From UBA7488 sp964414185 (lineage in GTDB: Bacteria > Pseudomonadota > Alphaproteobacteria > CAAHEQ01 > UBA3637), in the NCBI GenBank assembly GCA_964414185.1, contig CAYPVK010000002.1, forward strand, positions 1 to 64,000: DNA of 64,000 bases, read 5' to 3'. The position numbers were made by a program, and so were the translations under genes. Below, one piece after another: positions 1-7,836 of the stretch. The notes below the pieces were generated by a model. That model was not told where the DNA came from, searched no databases, and worked only from the letters and a program-made list of their open reading frames with translations. How positions within the stretch are numbered: position 1 is the first letter of the stretch; each line of letters begins with the position of its first letter.

Positions 1-144
1 ATTGTTTTTTATGTTTTTTAAATTAAAATTTAATTTTTGTCAAGCAATTAAATTTATTTTGTAATACAAAAAAAGTGCCTTACGAATAAGATGCTCTTTT
101 ATAAGCGTTTTAAACGCAACGGCACAAAAGGCGCCGCGTTTTTT

Positions 145-1095
145 TTAAGCAACTTTTTGCCCGCCTTTTTTAAGCAACGAATCTTTATAATCGTCAACCG
201 TTACAATTTCATAAGCCGATTTGTCGGCCATTAATTTGCGGAGCAATTGATTGTTATGCATATGGCCCGATTTTACACCCGAAAAATGTCCGATAATCGG
301 CATGCCGATTTGGTACAAATCGCCGACAGCATCCAAAATTTTATGAACGACGAATTCGTTTTCGCTGCGAAGCCCTTCTTTGTTCAACACCTTGTCCCCT
401 TCGACAACAACAGCGTTTTCCAACGAACCGCCGCGAGCCAACCCCATTTGGCGCAACGCTTCAACTTCATGCGCAAAACCGAACGTGCGGGCATAGGCCA
501 CGTAATCTTTAAATGTGCGTTCGGACAAATCAATCGAATATTCTTGACGCCCGATAACTTTGGATTGTTTAAAATCAATCATAAAATCCAAAGAAAAATT
601 TTCTTCGGCGGGATATAAACAACATTCGGCGCCTTTGCCGTCTTCAAAACAAACTTCTTTTAAAATTTTAACCGCTTTTTGCGGAGCGTCCAATTCCATC
701 ACGCCGGCACATTCAAACAACGTGACGTAATCTTGGGCCGAACCGTCCAAAATAGGTACTTCGGGCCCGTCGAGTTCAATCATTGCATTGGAAATGCCGT
801 ATCCCGACAACGCCGCCATTAAATGTTCGATTGTGCCGACACTAACGCCGTCTTCATTCGAAATGCAAGAGCACATGCGCGTATCGGACACGTTCGAATA
901 TGTTGCCTTAATAACATTATTTTTGTCCGTTACGTCCGTGCGAACAAAGACAATACCGGTATTTGCGGGAGCCGGATTCAAAGTCATTGTTGTTTTTTTG
1001 CCGCTGTGTAAGCCGACGCCGACGCAGGGAATGGCATTTTGAAATGTTTTTTCCCTTGTTTTATAAGGCGATAACGGTTTAATTTCTGCGATCAT
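145..1095 (-). CDS. lpxC: UDP-3-O-acyl-N-acetylglucosamine deacetylase
   Basis: LpxC is the zinc-dependent deacetylase of the first committed step of lipid A synthesis, acting in the cytoplasm. The 316-residue product has the family signatures: TIEHLMAALSGYG near residue 90 carries the catalytic Glu-His, and HKILDAVGDL followed by SGHMHNN near residues 251-280 supplies the zinc-binding His and Asp and the second catalytic His. The start at 1095 is preferred over an in-frame ATG at 1116 because AAGGAG lies 6 bases upstream of it. The gene diverges from an M23 endopeptidase, placing two envelope genes back to back. Length is normal for the family. Confidence 0.97.
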   Translation of the reverse strand: MIAEIKPLSPYKTREKTFQNAIPCVGVGLHSGKKTTMTLNPAPANTGIVFVRTDVTDKNNVIKATYSNVSDTRMCSCISNEDGVSVGTIEHLMAALSGYGISNAMIELDGPEVPILDGSAQDYVTLFECAGVMELDAPQKAVKILKEVCFEDGKGAECCLYPAEENFSLDFMIDFKQSKVIGRQEYSIDLSERTFKDYVAYARTFGFAHEVEALRQMGLARGGSLENAVVVEGDKVLNKEGLRSENEFVVHKILDAVGDLYQIGMPIIGHFSGVKSGHMHNNQLLRKLMADKSAYEIVTVDDYKDSLLKKGGQKVA

Positions 1096-1260
1096 AATGC
1101 ACTCCTTCAGGTTCATATCTTTGTATGCAAAATTTATGTGTTACATTTCTAATGTTCGCAGGATACCCGCAATCAAATTCGAAATCAAATCAAGGATTGT
1201 TTCAAATTATTACATACGCATTTACGTTTAACAAACAACAAAACCCATACCAATTTTTCC

Positions 1261-1288
1261 TTGACACTTTTAAAATTTAAGATAATAA
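1261..1288 (+). promoter_or_regulatory. Sigma70-type promoter for the M23 peptidase
   Basis: A perfect TTGACA at 1261-1266 is followed after 16 bases by TAATAA at 1283-1288. The predicted transcription start is only a few bases before the ATG at 1299, so the messenger would be nearly leaderless. No clear Shine-Dalgarno precedes that ATG, which fits. Confidence 0.5.
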
Positions 1289-1298
1289 TCCTGCTGTT

Positions 1299-2819
1299 AT
1301 GAATAAAATAAAAGAACGTCTCCTGACCGGCGCCAGACAAGCCAAAATTTCCCGTTACCGCACCTATAAACGATTGGGTTTTTTGGGCAAGCGCAAAAAT
1401 CTTGACCGCCTTGTAAAAGCGCTGTTTGTTTTGTTATTGTTCGTAACGACCATCACATTGTTTTACCCGCAACCCGAACCGCAACCGGGACAGTTGTCCG
1501 ACGTTTTGGCACCGAAACAATCGGACAGGCAAGAGCCGAGACAACCCGATGAAACCGAACCCGCGCCGACACCGCAAAAAACGTATATCGACCCCGCGAC
1601 GGAAAAAGTCCATGAAGAATTTGAAGATGTTCCGGTCATTTCCGAACAAAGCGCGACATTAATCGAACTGGAACGCGGCGTTACCGACGGCACCGTGGAC
1701 ATGACGCAATATACATTGCAAGCCAAAGAGGCTTTGTCCACCGTATTAAGCCGCGCGCAAATCAGCGCGTCCGAACGTGTGCAAATTGCCGATGCCATAT
1801 CCTTATTGGTTGATTTAAAAACGCTTAGGCCCGGCACGAATATTTTAGTCTTTAAAAATAAAGACGGGGATTTTTTGGGCTTGTCAATTCCTTTTTCCGC
1901 CGAAGAAATCGTTGCCGTCATCAAAGACGCGGACAGCATTTACACGCCGTTTTCCCATGAAGGGCGGGTCGAAACGAAATCTTACCGTGTCCGAGGGACG
2001 ATAGAGCGCACTTTTTCGGGATCGGCGCAAAAAGCGGGATTGCCAAAATCGCTTGCCTCTTATATCACGAATGCATTGGACGGCGAAGTTGATTTCAGTG
2101 CCTTTAAAGTCGGCGACACGTTTGACATTATTTATGAAAAGAAAGTAACGGCGGGCGGCTTGGAATTGGATACCGAAGTTATTTACATCGGCTTTACAAT
2201 CGGCGGCAAACCTTACCACCGCTATGCTTGGACGGATAAAGCGGGCAATCCCGGCTTTTACAACCCCAAAGGCGAATTGTCCGCCAAAATGTTAATGAAA
2301 CGCCCGTTGAAAGCGCGCGCGCGGTTAAGTTCGCCGTACGGCAACCGCCGCCATCCGATTTTAATGTACAATGTTTTCCACAGCGGCGTCGATTTGGCTG
2401 CGCCGATGAACACGCCGATTATGGCTGCGGGTGACGGCGTCATTACCCAACTGGGCCGCAAAGGTGCCTACGGCAAATATATCCGCATCAAACATTCCGG
2501 CGGCTATCAAACGGCTTATGCGCATATGAACGGGTATCGGTCGGGGTTAAAGGTCGGATCAAAAGTCAAACGCGGCGAAGTTATCGGCTATGTCGGCAGC
2601 ACCGGCCGTTCAACCGGTCCGCATTGCCATTTTGAAGTCATCAAAAACGGCAAAACGCGCAACCCGTTTGAAAACCATACGTTGGATTCGAAACAGTTGA
2701 AAGGATTCGAATTGGAACAATTTCAATCTTTTGCCGACAGCGTTCACCCCGATTTTCAAATGCATTTAATCGGCACGTTGGCGCCCGTCCCGCCGAAAAA
2801 ACCTTCTTTTAACAAATAA
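1299..2819 (+). CDS. M23 family murein endopeptidase, membrane-anchored
   Basis: Predicted peptidoglycan hydrolase of the LytM/M23 metallopeptidase family. A basic N-terminus precedes one hydrophobic anchor at about residues 42-60, so most of the 506-residue protein lies in the periplasm. A Pro/Glu-rich linker follows, then an OapA/NlpD-like middle region. The catalytic domain at about residues 345-460 shows HSGVDLAAP (His and Asp zinc ligands) and GPHCHFEV (HxH motif). It is transcribed divergently from lpxC. The family cleaves peptide crosslinks during growth or division. Some members are inactive activators, but the zinc ligands here look intact. I assign no specific gene name. Confidence 0.9.
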   Translation: MNKIKERLLTGARQAKISRYRTYKRLGFLGKRKNLDRLVKALFVLLLFVTTITLFYPQPEPQPGQLSDVLAPKQSDRQEPRQPDETEPAPTPQKTYIDPATEKVHEEFEDVPVISEQSATLIELERGVTDGTVDMTQYTLQAKEALSTVLSRAQISASERVQIADAISLLVDLKTLRPGTNILVFKNKDGDFLGLSIPFSAEEIVAVIKDADSIYTPFSHEGRVETKSYRVRGTIERTFSGSAQKAGLPKSLASYITNALDGEVDFSAFKVGDTFDIIYEKKVTAGGLELDTEVIYIGFTIGGKPYHRYAWTDKAGNPGFYNPKGELSAKMLMKRPLKARARLSSPYGNRRHPILMYNVFHSGVDLAAPMNTPIMAAGDGVITQLGRKGAYGKYIRIKHSGGYQTAYAHMNGYRSGLKVGSKVKRGEVIGYVGSTGRSTGPHCHFEVIKNGKTRNPFENHTLDSKQLKGFELEQFQSFADSVHPDFQMHLIGTLAPVPPKKPSFNK

Positions 2820-3119
2820 CGGGCGCGCGCAGCGCAAGCGCATCGGGCAAATGCTTTTAAAATTCGCAAATGCCGCATACCCGCCCGTTTTTGCAAAAAT
2901 CGAAAAAGCCGTCCCCAAAAACAAATATGCTTATAAAAAATATGAAAAAATATCCGCTTATAACATGGGGGAAATATCCGCCCTGCCGCCGAAACAAAAC
3001 AAAAAAAAAGACAACATATCCGCACATAAAATATAATATTTTCAACGGCTTGAAAAAATTTTAAATGCTCTTAAATTTTTCGGGTTGCATTATATACTTT
3101 TTAGTGTTATATTTCCATA
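2820..3119. other. AT-rich intergenic stretch without a convincing gene
   Basis: About 300 bases follow the M23 peptidase. Short ORFs occur on both strands, but they are lysine/phenylalanine-rich, overlap one another and lack ribosome sites, as expected of AT-rich spacer. The end of the stretch holds the promoter of the possible RNA gene that follows. Confidence 0.5.
3085..3113 (+). promoter_or_regulatory. Promoter upstream of a possible structured RNA
   Basis: TTGCAT at 3085-3090 and TATATT at 3108-3113 are separated by exactly 17 bases. No open reading frame with a ribosome site begins within the next 400 bases, so a non-coding product is the likely target. Confidence 0.4.
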
Positions 3120-3345
3120 TATTACAACCCTTAGGTGTAATTCCTCCGTATAAAACAGCAAGAATGCCACATTGTTACGGGGTATTAATCAGTCAGCAAA
3201 AAACCTCGCCCGAGCATCAGGCGCCTTTGATAAAAAGCGCGATGATGAACGGGAGACGGGCATTATGAGCGGCAACGCGATCGTTGCCATGCTCCCCATG
3301 GGGAACACATAATCATTTTTGCTGACTGTATTATGCGTTCCCCAC
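3120..3345 (+). ncRNA. Possible structured non-coding RNA (family not identified)
   Basis: A 13-bp perfect inverted repeat (CAGTCAGCAAAAA at 3190-3202, TTTTTGCTGACTG at 3316-3328) closes a region of about 113 bases. Inside it a strong hairpin, GGCAACG at 3271-3277 with CGTTGCC at 3282-3288, is extended by GAGC/GCTC. Outside the main stem, GGGG near 3179 can pair with CCCC near 3340, suggesting a long rod with internal loops. The size and rod-like shape recall 6S RNA, but I see no sequence signature that proves it, and no SRP or RNase P signature is present. Ends are approximate. Confidence 0.35.
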
Positions 3346-3583
3346 CTGTTTATGTTCCGTCCGATGTAATACATCAACACATGAACGAATACGGCAAGCC
3401 CGATAACACTTTTAACGACCCGCCGAAATTTGCCCGATACGCCGCTTTTTAAAAGCCGTCGCGATTATTTTAACCCGCTAAAGATAAAAAATAAGTCATT
3501 ATTTTCTTGCAAAAAATGAAAAAATAAAATAAACTGCTCTCATTCATCCGAATTTAAAAGAACAAAACAGAAGGACGTAAAAA

Positions 3584-4111
3584 ATGAATTTGCCCTTAAT
3601 GCCCAAAGCAACAGCCGTTTGGCTTGTCGAAAACACTTCGTTAACATTCCAACAAATTGCCGATTTTTGCGGCATGCATACATTGGAAATCCAAGCCATC
3701 GCCGACGGCGACGTGGCCAGCCATATCATAGGTTTGAATCCGGTAACCAACGGTCAATTGGAAGCTGAAGAAATCAAAAAAGGCGAAGCCGACGAAAATT
3801 ATCAGCTGCAATTAATGAAACACCCCGAAATCGAACGATTGATGCAACGCGGCGTGCGGTATGTATCGCAATCCAAACGCGGCGACCGTCCCAGCGGGAT
3901 TGCATGGATCGTCAAACACCATCCGGAAATTTCGGACGCCCAAATCGTTAAAATCTTGCGCACGACAAAACCGACGATTGCGGCCATTCGCGAACGCACG
4001 CATAAAAACATTCAAAACATCGTGCCTAAAAACCCCATAACATTGGGGTTGTGTTCGGAAGCGGATTTGGAAAAAGCGTTGGCCTTGTCCGTCAAACGCG
4101 CCGTTAAATAA
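3584..4111 (+). CDS. trcR: TrcR-type cell-cycle transcriptional regulator (DUF1013)
   Basis: The 175-residue protein matches the alphaproteobacterial DUF1013/TrcR family along its length. A conserved N-terminus (LPLMPKATAVWLVENTSLTF) begins a helix-turn-helix-like segment, QQIADFCGMHTLEIQAIADG. A second segment, ISDAQIVKILRTTKPTIAAI, ends in a recognition-helix-like stretch. Members are near-universal in alphaproteobacteria and are linked to cell-cycle transcription. The gapR homologue follows 18 bases downstream in the same direction, so the two probably form an operon. The AGAAGGACG motif upstream of the ATG is a usable ribosome site. Confidence 0.9.
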   Translation: MNLPLMPKATAVWLVENTSLTFQQIADFCGMHTLEIQAIADGDVASHIIGLNPVTNGQLEAEEIKKGEADENYQLQLMKHPEIERLMQRGVRYVSQSKRGDRPSGIAWIVKHHPEISDAQIVKILRTTKPTIAAIRERTHKNIQNIVPKNPITLGLCSEADLEKALALSVKRAVK

Positions 4112-4129
4112 TGAAATAAGGGGGAAAAT

Positions 4130-4387
4130 ATGGCAGACGAAACAACTTTGGCAAGTGCCGACGGCGGCAAATTGGCTTCTTATATGGACCGTATTGAAAG
4201 GTTGGAAGAAGAACGCCGTGAATTGGGCGCCGACATTCGCGAAATTTATGCCGAAGCAAAAGGGAACGGATTTGACACGAAAGTAATGCGCCAAATTTTG
4301 CGCTTGAAAAAGATGACGGCGGCCGATAGGGCAGAAGCCGAATTCTTGAGAGATTCCTATAAAAAATTATTAGGAATTGCAGATTAA
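4130..4387 (+). CDS. gapR: GapR family nucleoid-associated protein (DUF2312)
   Basis: An 85-residue protein of the DUF2312/GapR family. In Caulobacter, GapR binds overtwisted AT-rich DNA ahead of replication and transcription machinery and assists type II topoisomerases. The signature MDRIERLEEERRELGADI starts a long helix, followed by IREIYAEAKGNGFD and a basic helix containing MRQILRLKKM. The ATG lies after AAGGGGG. It is cotranscribed with trcR, a neighbourhood of cell-cycle genes consistent with the nearby ctrA. Confidence 0.93.
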   Translation: MADETTLASADGGKLASYMDRIERLEEERRELGADIREIYAEAKGNGFDTKVMRQILRLKKMTAADRAEAEFLRDSYKKLLGIAD

Positions 4388-4454
4388 CGCTTGCATTTGC
4401 AGACAAAAAGGGGTACATTTGGTCTGTAGCAGTTTAAAATTAAGAGGTCTTTGC

Positions 4455-5378
4455 ATGAAAAAAACACCCGTTTCCATTGCTGTTTTGCTCGGTTTATGCG
4501 TCGGATTTGCCCATCATTCCATGGCTTTTGAAGATGAAGAAGTCTACATGAACTGGTCCTATGCCACGGGCGAAGAAAAAGCACCACGTCCGGCGGAAAA
4601 ACAATCGGCAAGCCTCAACAACATTCAAACCGTAACCGTTGACGAAGAAATTTTTGCGCCCTCCTCAAAATCATACACCCCCACCTATCAAATCGTAAAC
4701 CAAACCCAATCAGGCGGGACCGTATACGGCACGAAAACGCAAAGTTCAAAGGTTTACAGCAGCTCATCATCCGGCGTTTATAATGCTTCGTCATCCGGTG
4801 CTTACAACACACAAGTCGGTGATTATTTCGGCCGTGTCGTCGAATTTGGCGGTTCAAGGGCAAACAGCGGTTCGGTGGTAAACAGCAATTCTTCCGCAAT
4901 GGCATTTTCGGGTAGCACCAACGCGCATGCGGCGGGTTATATGCCCTCTTATCAAACGGCGGCTTGCGGCGGCAATGTTTCGACATGCCGTGGCAACGCT
5001 TACGGATTCGCGCCGGGTACGTCATTGGATATTATGACAACGGGGCGCGGCCAAATTGAGGTCGCTGCATTAAACGGCGGCGTTCAGTATGTCAACAGCC
5101 CGGTAAAAGTCCAATATCCGATTACAAAACAATACCCCGTAACGGTTCAATACCCCGTTACCGTGCAACGCGATGTGACGATTCAACGTCCCGTCGTGAT
5201 GCAACAACCGATTGTTGTCCAACGTCCGGTGGTAATGCAACAACCCGTCATGGTTAAGCAAGAACCTATCATGGTGCAACAACAACCGATTTATATGCAA
5301 CAACAACCGACGATTATTCAAAGACAGCCAATGGTCATCGGCGGTTCCGTGCCGGTTTGCGACAAACAAGGCTGCTAA
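4455..5378 (+). CDS. Secreted protein with C-terminal Val/Gln/Pro repeats
   Basis: I do not recognise the family. The start at 4455 is chosen because AAGAGG lies just upstream and the next residues form a signal peptide (hydrophobic core AVLLGLCVGFAHHSMA, then acidic mature start). The 307-residue protein has a Ser/Gly/Tyr-rich low-complexity middle with repeated SSSSGVYNASSSG-type stretches. Its C-terminal third is a run of 6-8-residue units of the form PVxVQ or PVVMQQ from about residue 218 to 290. Two cysteines lie close together in the middle and two more near the C-terminus. It is probably an exported or surface protein. It follows gapR by 67 bases, perhaps with its own promoter. Confidence 0.7.
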   Translation: MKKTPVSIAVLLGLCVGFAHHSMAFEDEEVYMNWSYATGEEKAPRPAEKQSASLNNIQTVTVDEEIFAPSSKSYTPTYQIVNQTQSGGTVYGTKTQSSKVYSSSSSGVYNASSSGAYNTQVGDYFGRVVEFGGSRANSGSVVNSNSSAMAFSGSTNAHAAGYMPSYQTAACGGNVSTCRGNAYGFAPGTSLDIMTTGRGQIEVAALNGGVQYVNSPVKVQYPITKQYPVTVQYPVTVQRDVTIQRPVVMQQPIVVQRPVVMQQPVMVKQEPIMVQQQPIYMQQQPTIIQRQPMVIGGSVPVCDKQGC

Positions 5379-5388
5379 ATTTGCGGCC

Positions 5389-5403
5389 TTAATTTATGTT
5401 TAG
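5389..5403. promoter_or_regulatory. Near-consensus CtrA box upstream of DUF4167 gene
   Basis: TTAA at 5389-5392, seven bases, then TTAG at 5400-5403. This matches seven of eight fixed positions of the CtrA box TTAA-N7-TTAA and lies about 95 bases before the DUF4167 start. Confidence 0.3.
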
Positions 5404-5496
5404 TTTACATCATAAAGAAAAAGTTTAAGTTTCAAAAGCGGTATGCTTTGCTCTTTGTGTGTGAATGATTTTTATTTACATTTATTTTGAGGATTT

Positions 5497-6063
5497 ATGA
5501 AACCGAATCAAAAAAATCGCTATAATACGCGCCATCGGAATATGGGCTATCGCCCGCAAACGATTACCAGAAATACGGCGTTGGACAGTTCGGGCCCTGC
5601 CGGAAAGCTTCACGGGACAGCTTTGCAACTTTTCGAAAAATACCAAGCGTATGCCAAAGATGCCTTAATTCAAAATGACACCGTTTTGGCCGAAACATAT
5701 TTACAATTCGCCGACCATTATGCGCGTTTGCAAAATATGGCCATTGCCAACGAAGAAAACAACCGCGTTCAAAACGCACAACGGGCCACCCGTTCGTATT
5801 CCAACCAAAGCATGCTTGCGCAAGACATTGACGAATTGCCCGATTTTGACGTGCCGACCGAAAATGCCGAAACACCGGCTTTACAATCGGCGGCAAGCGG
5901 CACCGACAATTTGTCCGAAGAAGACAAAGCCATCCAAAGCATGGATTTATCAATCCCCATCTTGGCCATTCAGGAAAAGCATACTTCAAACGTGCAAAAA
6001 CCGCAACAAAAACAACGCCGTACATATACCCGCCGCAAAAAAGCCGAAAACGCCGCCGCATAG
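5497..6063 (+). CDS. DUF4167 domain protein
   Basis: The N-terminal 90 residues match DUF4167, a domain confined largely to alphaproteobacteria. A basic, Asn/Arg-rich leader (NRYNTRHRNMGYRPQT) leads into FDSSGP-like and KLHGTALQLFEKYQAYAKDA segments and the Asp/His/Tyr-rich helix ETYLQFADHYARLQN. The remaining 100 residues are low-complexity and end in a basic KQRRTYTRRKK tail, suggesting nucleic-acid contact. Function is unknown. The ATG follows GAGGATTT. Confidence 0.85.
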   Translation: MKPNQKNRYNTRHRNMGYRPQTITRNTALDSSGPAGKLHGTALQLFEKYQAYAKDALIQNDTVLAETYLQFADHYARLQNMAIANEENNRVQNAQRATRSYSNQSMLAQDIDELPDFDVPTENAETPALQSAASGTDNLSEEDKAIQSMDLSIPILAIQEKHTSNVQKPQQKQRRTYTRRKKAENAAA

Positions 6064-6113
6064 GGTTTAAAAATCCATCGCATATCCTTGATAATATTAT
6101 ATTCATAGGAATT

Positions 6114-6146
6114 AAATACCCCGCCGTTTATTGCGAGGTATTTTTT
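6114..6146 (+). terminator. Intrinsic terminator after DUF4167 gene
   Basis: AAATACC at 6114-6120 pairs with GGTATTT at 6137-6143 and is followed by a T-rich run. It lies about 50 bases after the stop codon. Confidence 0.5.
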
Positions 6147-6218
6147 GTTTTAAAAAACGTAACGGACAATTATTTTGATAAATTTATCAAGGCATATTTT
6201 GCCCGCCGCGATTAAATC

Positions 6219-6233
6219 TTAACTTACTTTTAA
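6219..6233. promoter_or_regulatory. Perfect CtrA-binding box
   Basis: TTAA at 6219-6222, exactly seven bases (CTTACTT), then TTAA at 6230-6233. This is the full CtrA consensus. It lies 64 bases upstream of the DUF6468 start, in promoter position for a gene that normally belongs to the CtrA-controlled motility set. Confidence 0.7.
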
Positions 6234-6296
6234 CATTTGCCAATTATAATCCGAATCAAGGTTTGGTCGAACGCAGTTAACTTAAAGGACCTTGAT

Positions 6297-6677
6297 ATGA
6301 CATTGGAAATTTTTTTAAACATCCTTATCATCGCGCTTTTAATCATCGGCATTGTTTATGCGGTCTTGTTGGAATATCGCCTGTCCACAGCCAAAGAAAA
6401 CAGCCGCGAATTATCATTGCTGATTGACCATTTTTATAAAGCATCTCAAAAAATCGCCGAAGAATTGGCACATTTAAAGGAACTTGAAGAACAAGCCGGT
6501 GCCGAATTGAAAATCAATTTGGATTGCGCGCGGAAAATCCAAGCCGATTTATTGGAAACTATGGGGCAAGCCGAACAAAAAATGCATTCCGTGAAAGGAC
6601 AAATGATGTCGGAATCCGCATTCAACCGAATTGAAAGCGAAACGGCGCCGATGCGCCTGTCGAAGGAAGGAGAATAA
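6297..6677 (+). CDS. DUF6468 membrane protein (motility-associated family)
   Basis: A 126-residue protein with one N-terminal transmembrane helix (residues about 4-24) and a cytoplasmic coiled coil containing EYRLSTAKENSRELS. This architecture matches DUF6468, which in alphaproteobacteria sits among flagellar motor genes, usually before motE. The start at 6297 has AAAGGAC upstream; an earlier in-frame start at 6237 would run through the promoter region. A perfect CtrA box is 64 bases upstream. Only a stump of a MotE-like gene follows, 1 base after the stop. Confidence 0.8.
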   Translation: MTLEIFLNILIIALLIIGIVYAVLLEYRLSTAKENSRELSLLIDHFYKASQKIAEELAHLKELEEQAGAELKINLDCARKIQADLLETMGQAEQKMHSVKGQMMSESAFNRIESETAPMRLSKEGE

Positions 6678-6678
6678 T

Positions 6679-6780
6679 ATGAAAAAAATGGCACGATTAT
6701 TGCCGATTTTGATTTTGACGGCCATTGTTTCCATCGGCGTACGCGTTACGGCTTTGTTGGATTCGCTGCACAATATTTAA
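6679..6780 (+). pseudogene. MotE-like N-terminal stump (33 residues)
   Basis: A short ORF begins 1 base after the DUF6468 stop, with a strong AAGGAAGGAG ribosome site. It encodes MKKMARLLPILILTAIVS and then a few residues before a stop. Intact MotE proteins begin with this kind of basic leader and signal-anchor helix (RLLPxLI, then GVRV), followed by a coiled coil and a C-terminal domain of over 100 residues. Those parts are absent and the downstream DNA is terminator-like. Either the gene was truncated or it survives as a one-helix micropeptide. Homology is judged from position and the anchor only. Confidence 0.5.
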
Positions 6781-6788
6781 AAGCTTGC

Positions 6789-6843
6789 AAAAAAAGGCAC
6801 CGTGAAAGCGCCCTTTTGCGTTTAAGACACCTTGCCTTTTTTC
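6789..6843. terminator. Bidirectional hairpin between MotE stump and prepilin gene
   Basis: AAAAAAAGGC (6789-6798) is complementary to GCCTTTTTT (6834-6842), across a spacer of about 35 bases containing further GC pairing. It lies between converging transcription units and could terminate both. Confidence 0.4.
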
Positions 6844-6902
6844 TGCGGTTCAAACCTTTGGCATGCCTTTCGGAAAGTTGATATTTTCCTTAAAGGCTTA
6901 CA

Positions 6903-7364
6903 TCAGTTTTTATTGACTTTAACAACAAGAATCGGACCGGTTGAAAAATCTCCGCCCAAAACGGCTCCGAGCGCACGGCGAATCCCCGGCGGAGACCCGT
7001 AAACATTGACCGACCCGTTTGCATCGACGATAAACGTCGTTTCATATTCGGCCATGCTGCCGACATTTCCGACAGCATCAATGCCGTATTCTTCGTATAC
7101 TTCGCCGGCCAATTGGGCAATATACAATTGGTTGTTCCAAGTCGGCGTTTGATTTGTAAGGGGCGTTCTGGATTGAACCGCCACCGACAATTTGGACGAA
7201 ATATCCAAAATGCGCATAGCTTTGTAACGATTTATCGCTATCGTGTAACCCGCTACAGCCCCGATGGATAAAACGCCGATAATTGCCAACACACCCAACA
7301 TTTCAACCATCGAACGCCCCGCTGCCCCTTTTTTCAAACACCGAAACATTCGTACCTGTTTCAT
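6903..7364 (-). CDS. Type IV prepilin-like protein
   Basis: The N-terminus carries a class III (prepilin) signal: a basic leader ending in Gly, then RSMVEMLGVLAIIGVLSIGA, with the conserved Glu at position +5 and a 20-residue hydrophobic helix. The 153-residue protein then has a periplasmic or extracellular domain of about 110 residues without cysteines. It should be cleaved by a PilD/TadV-type peptidase and assembled into a pilus, a pseudopilus or a secretion apparatus. No other pilus genes are nearby, so it is an orphan here. AAGGAG precedes the start. A small hairpin lies at 7394-7410 upstream. Confidence 0.85.
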   Translation of the reverse strand: MKQVRMFRCLKKGAAGRSMVEMLGVLAIIGVLSIGAVAGYTIAINRYKAMRILDISSKLSVAVQSRTPLTNQTPTWNNQLYIAQLAGEVYEEYGIDAVGNVGSMAEYETTFIVDANGSVNVYGSPPGIRRALGAVLGGDFSTGPILVVKVNKN

Positions 7365-7785
7365 TTCTTTCTCCTTATGCGCTTAATTTAAAAAAAAGAC
7401 TTGAAGTCTTTATTACTTTAGAAGTTTATCCTTTTTTAAGCCATTTTTCAATAAAAATTACCCCCTTTCATCCATAACTCGTTAAAAAATTGAACAAATT
7501 TCACTTAAAAATTCGGGGCAACCGCTTTTTTACCACCCGAAAAATCGAATGGATACGCCGCCGAAGATGCGGCGGTAGGCAACAATCCGTTTCTTTGTCG
7601 GCCGTATATTAAAGTGCCGTTCGGCAAGGGGCGTTCAAGTGCCGCCCGAAAAGGGGGAAGCTTGAACAATATCGCGCTTTATTGTCGTTGACAAACAAGA
7701 TTCGTCAAAATGTTTTTTTAAAGACGAAAGTTTACCGTGCCGAAACGTCAAATAAGTTAATTTAATGCTTGCACTTTTTTTTAAA
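7365..7785. other. Intergenic region with GC-rich hairpins before ctrA
   Basis: No gene is supported in about 420 bases. It holds a short hairpin (AAAGACT/AGTCTTT, 7394-7410) and a GC-rich segment at about 7550-7670 with CGCCGC/GCGGCG and TGCCG/CGGCA hairpins. Their role in ctrA or prepilin expression is unknown. A GANTC site, the CcrM methylation motif of alphaproteobacteria, occurs near 7700. Confidence 0.4.
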
Positions 7786-7800
7786 TTAACTTATCGTTAA
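7786..7800. promoter_or_regulatory. Perfect CtrA-binding box in the ctrA promoter
   Basis: TTAA at 7786-7789, seven bases (CTTATCG), then TTAA at 7797-7800, 36 bases before the ctrA ATG. This is the full consensus and implies autoregulation, as known for Caulobacter ctrA. Confidence 0.8.
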
Positions 7801-7836
7801 TATATTCGGACAAACCATATATAAAGCGAGGTTATT

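Noticed and set aside
1..144. Sequence at the left edge before lpxC
   Set aside because: AT-rich spacer; a GTGCC/GGCAC pairing with a loop of about 50 bases was considered as an lpxC terminator but is too weak to list.
2851..3064. Overlapping small ORFs on both strands after the M23 peptidase gene
   Set aside because: No ribosome sites, homopolymer-driven Lys/Phe composition, and mutual overlap.
7511..7524. Shared 14-mer TTCGGGGCAACCGC at about 7511 and 29925
   Set aside because: A match of this length is expected by chance several times in a window of this size.
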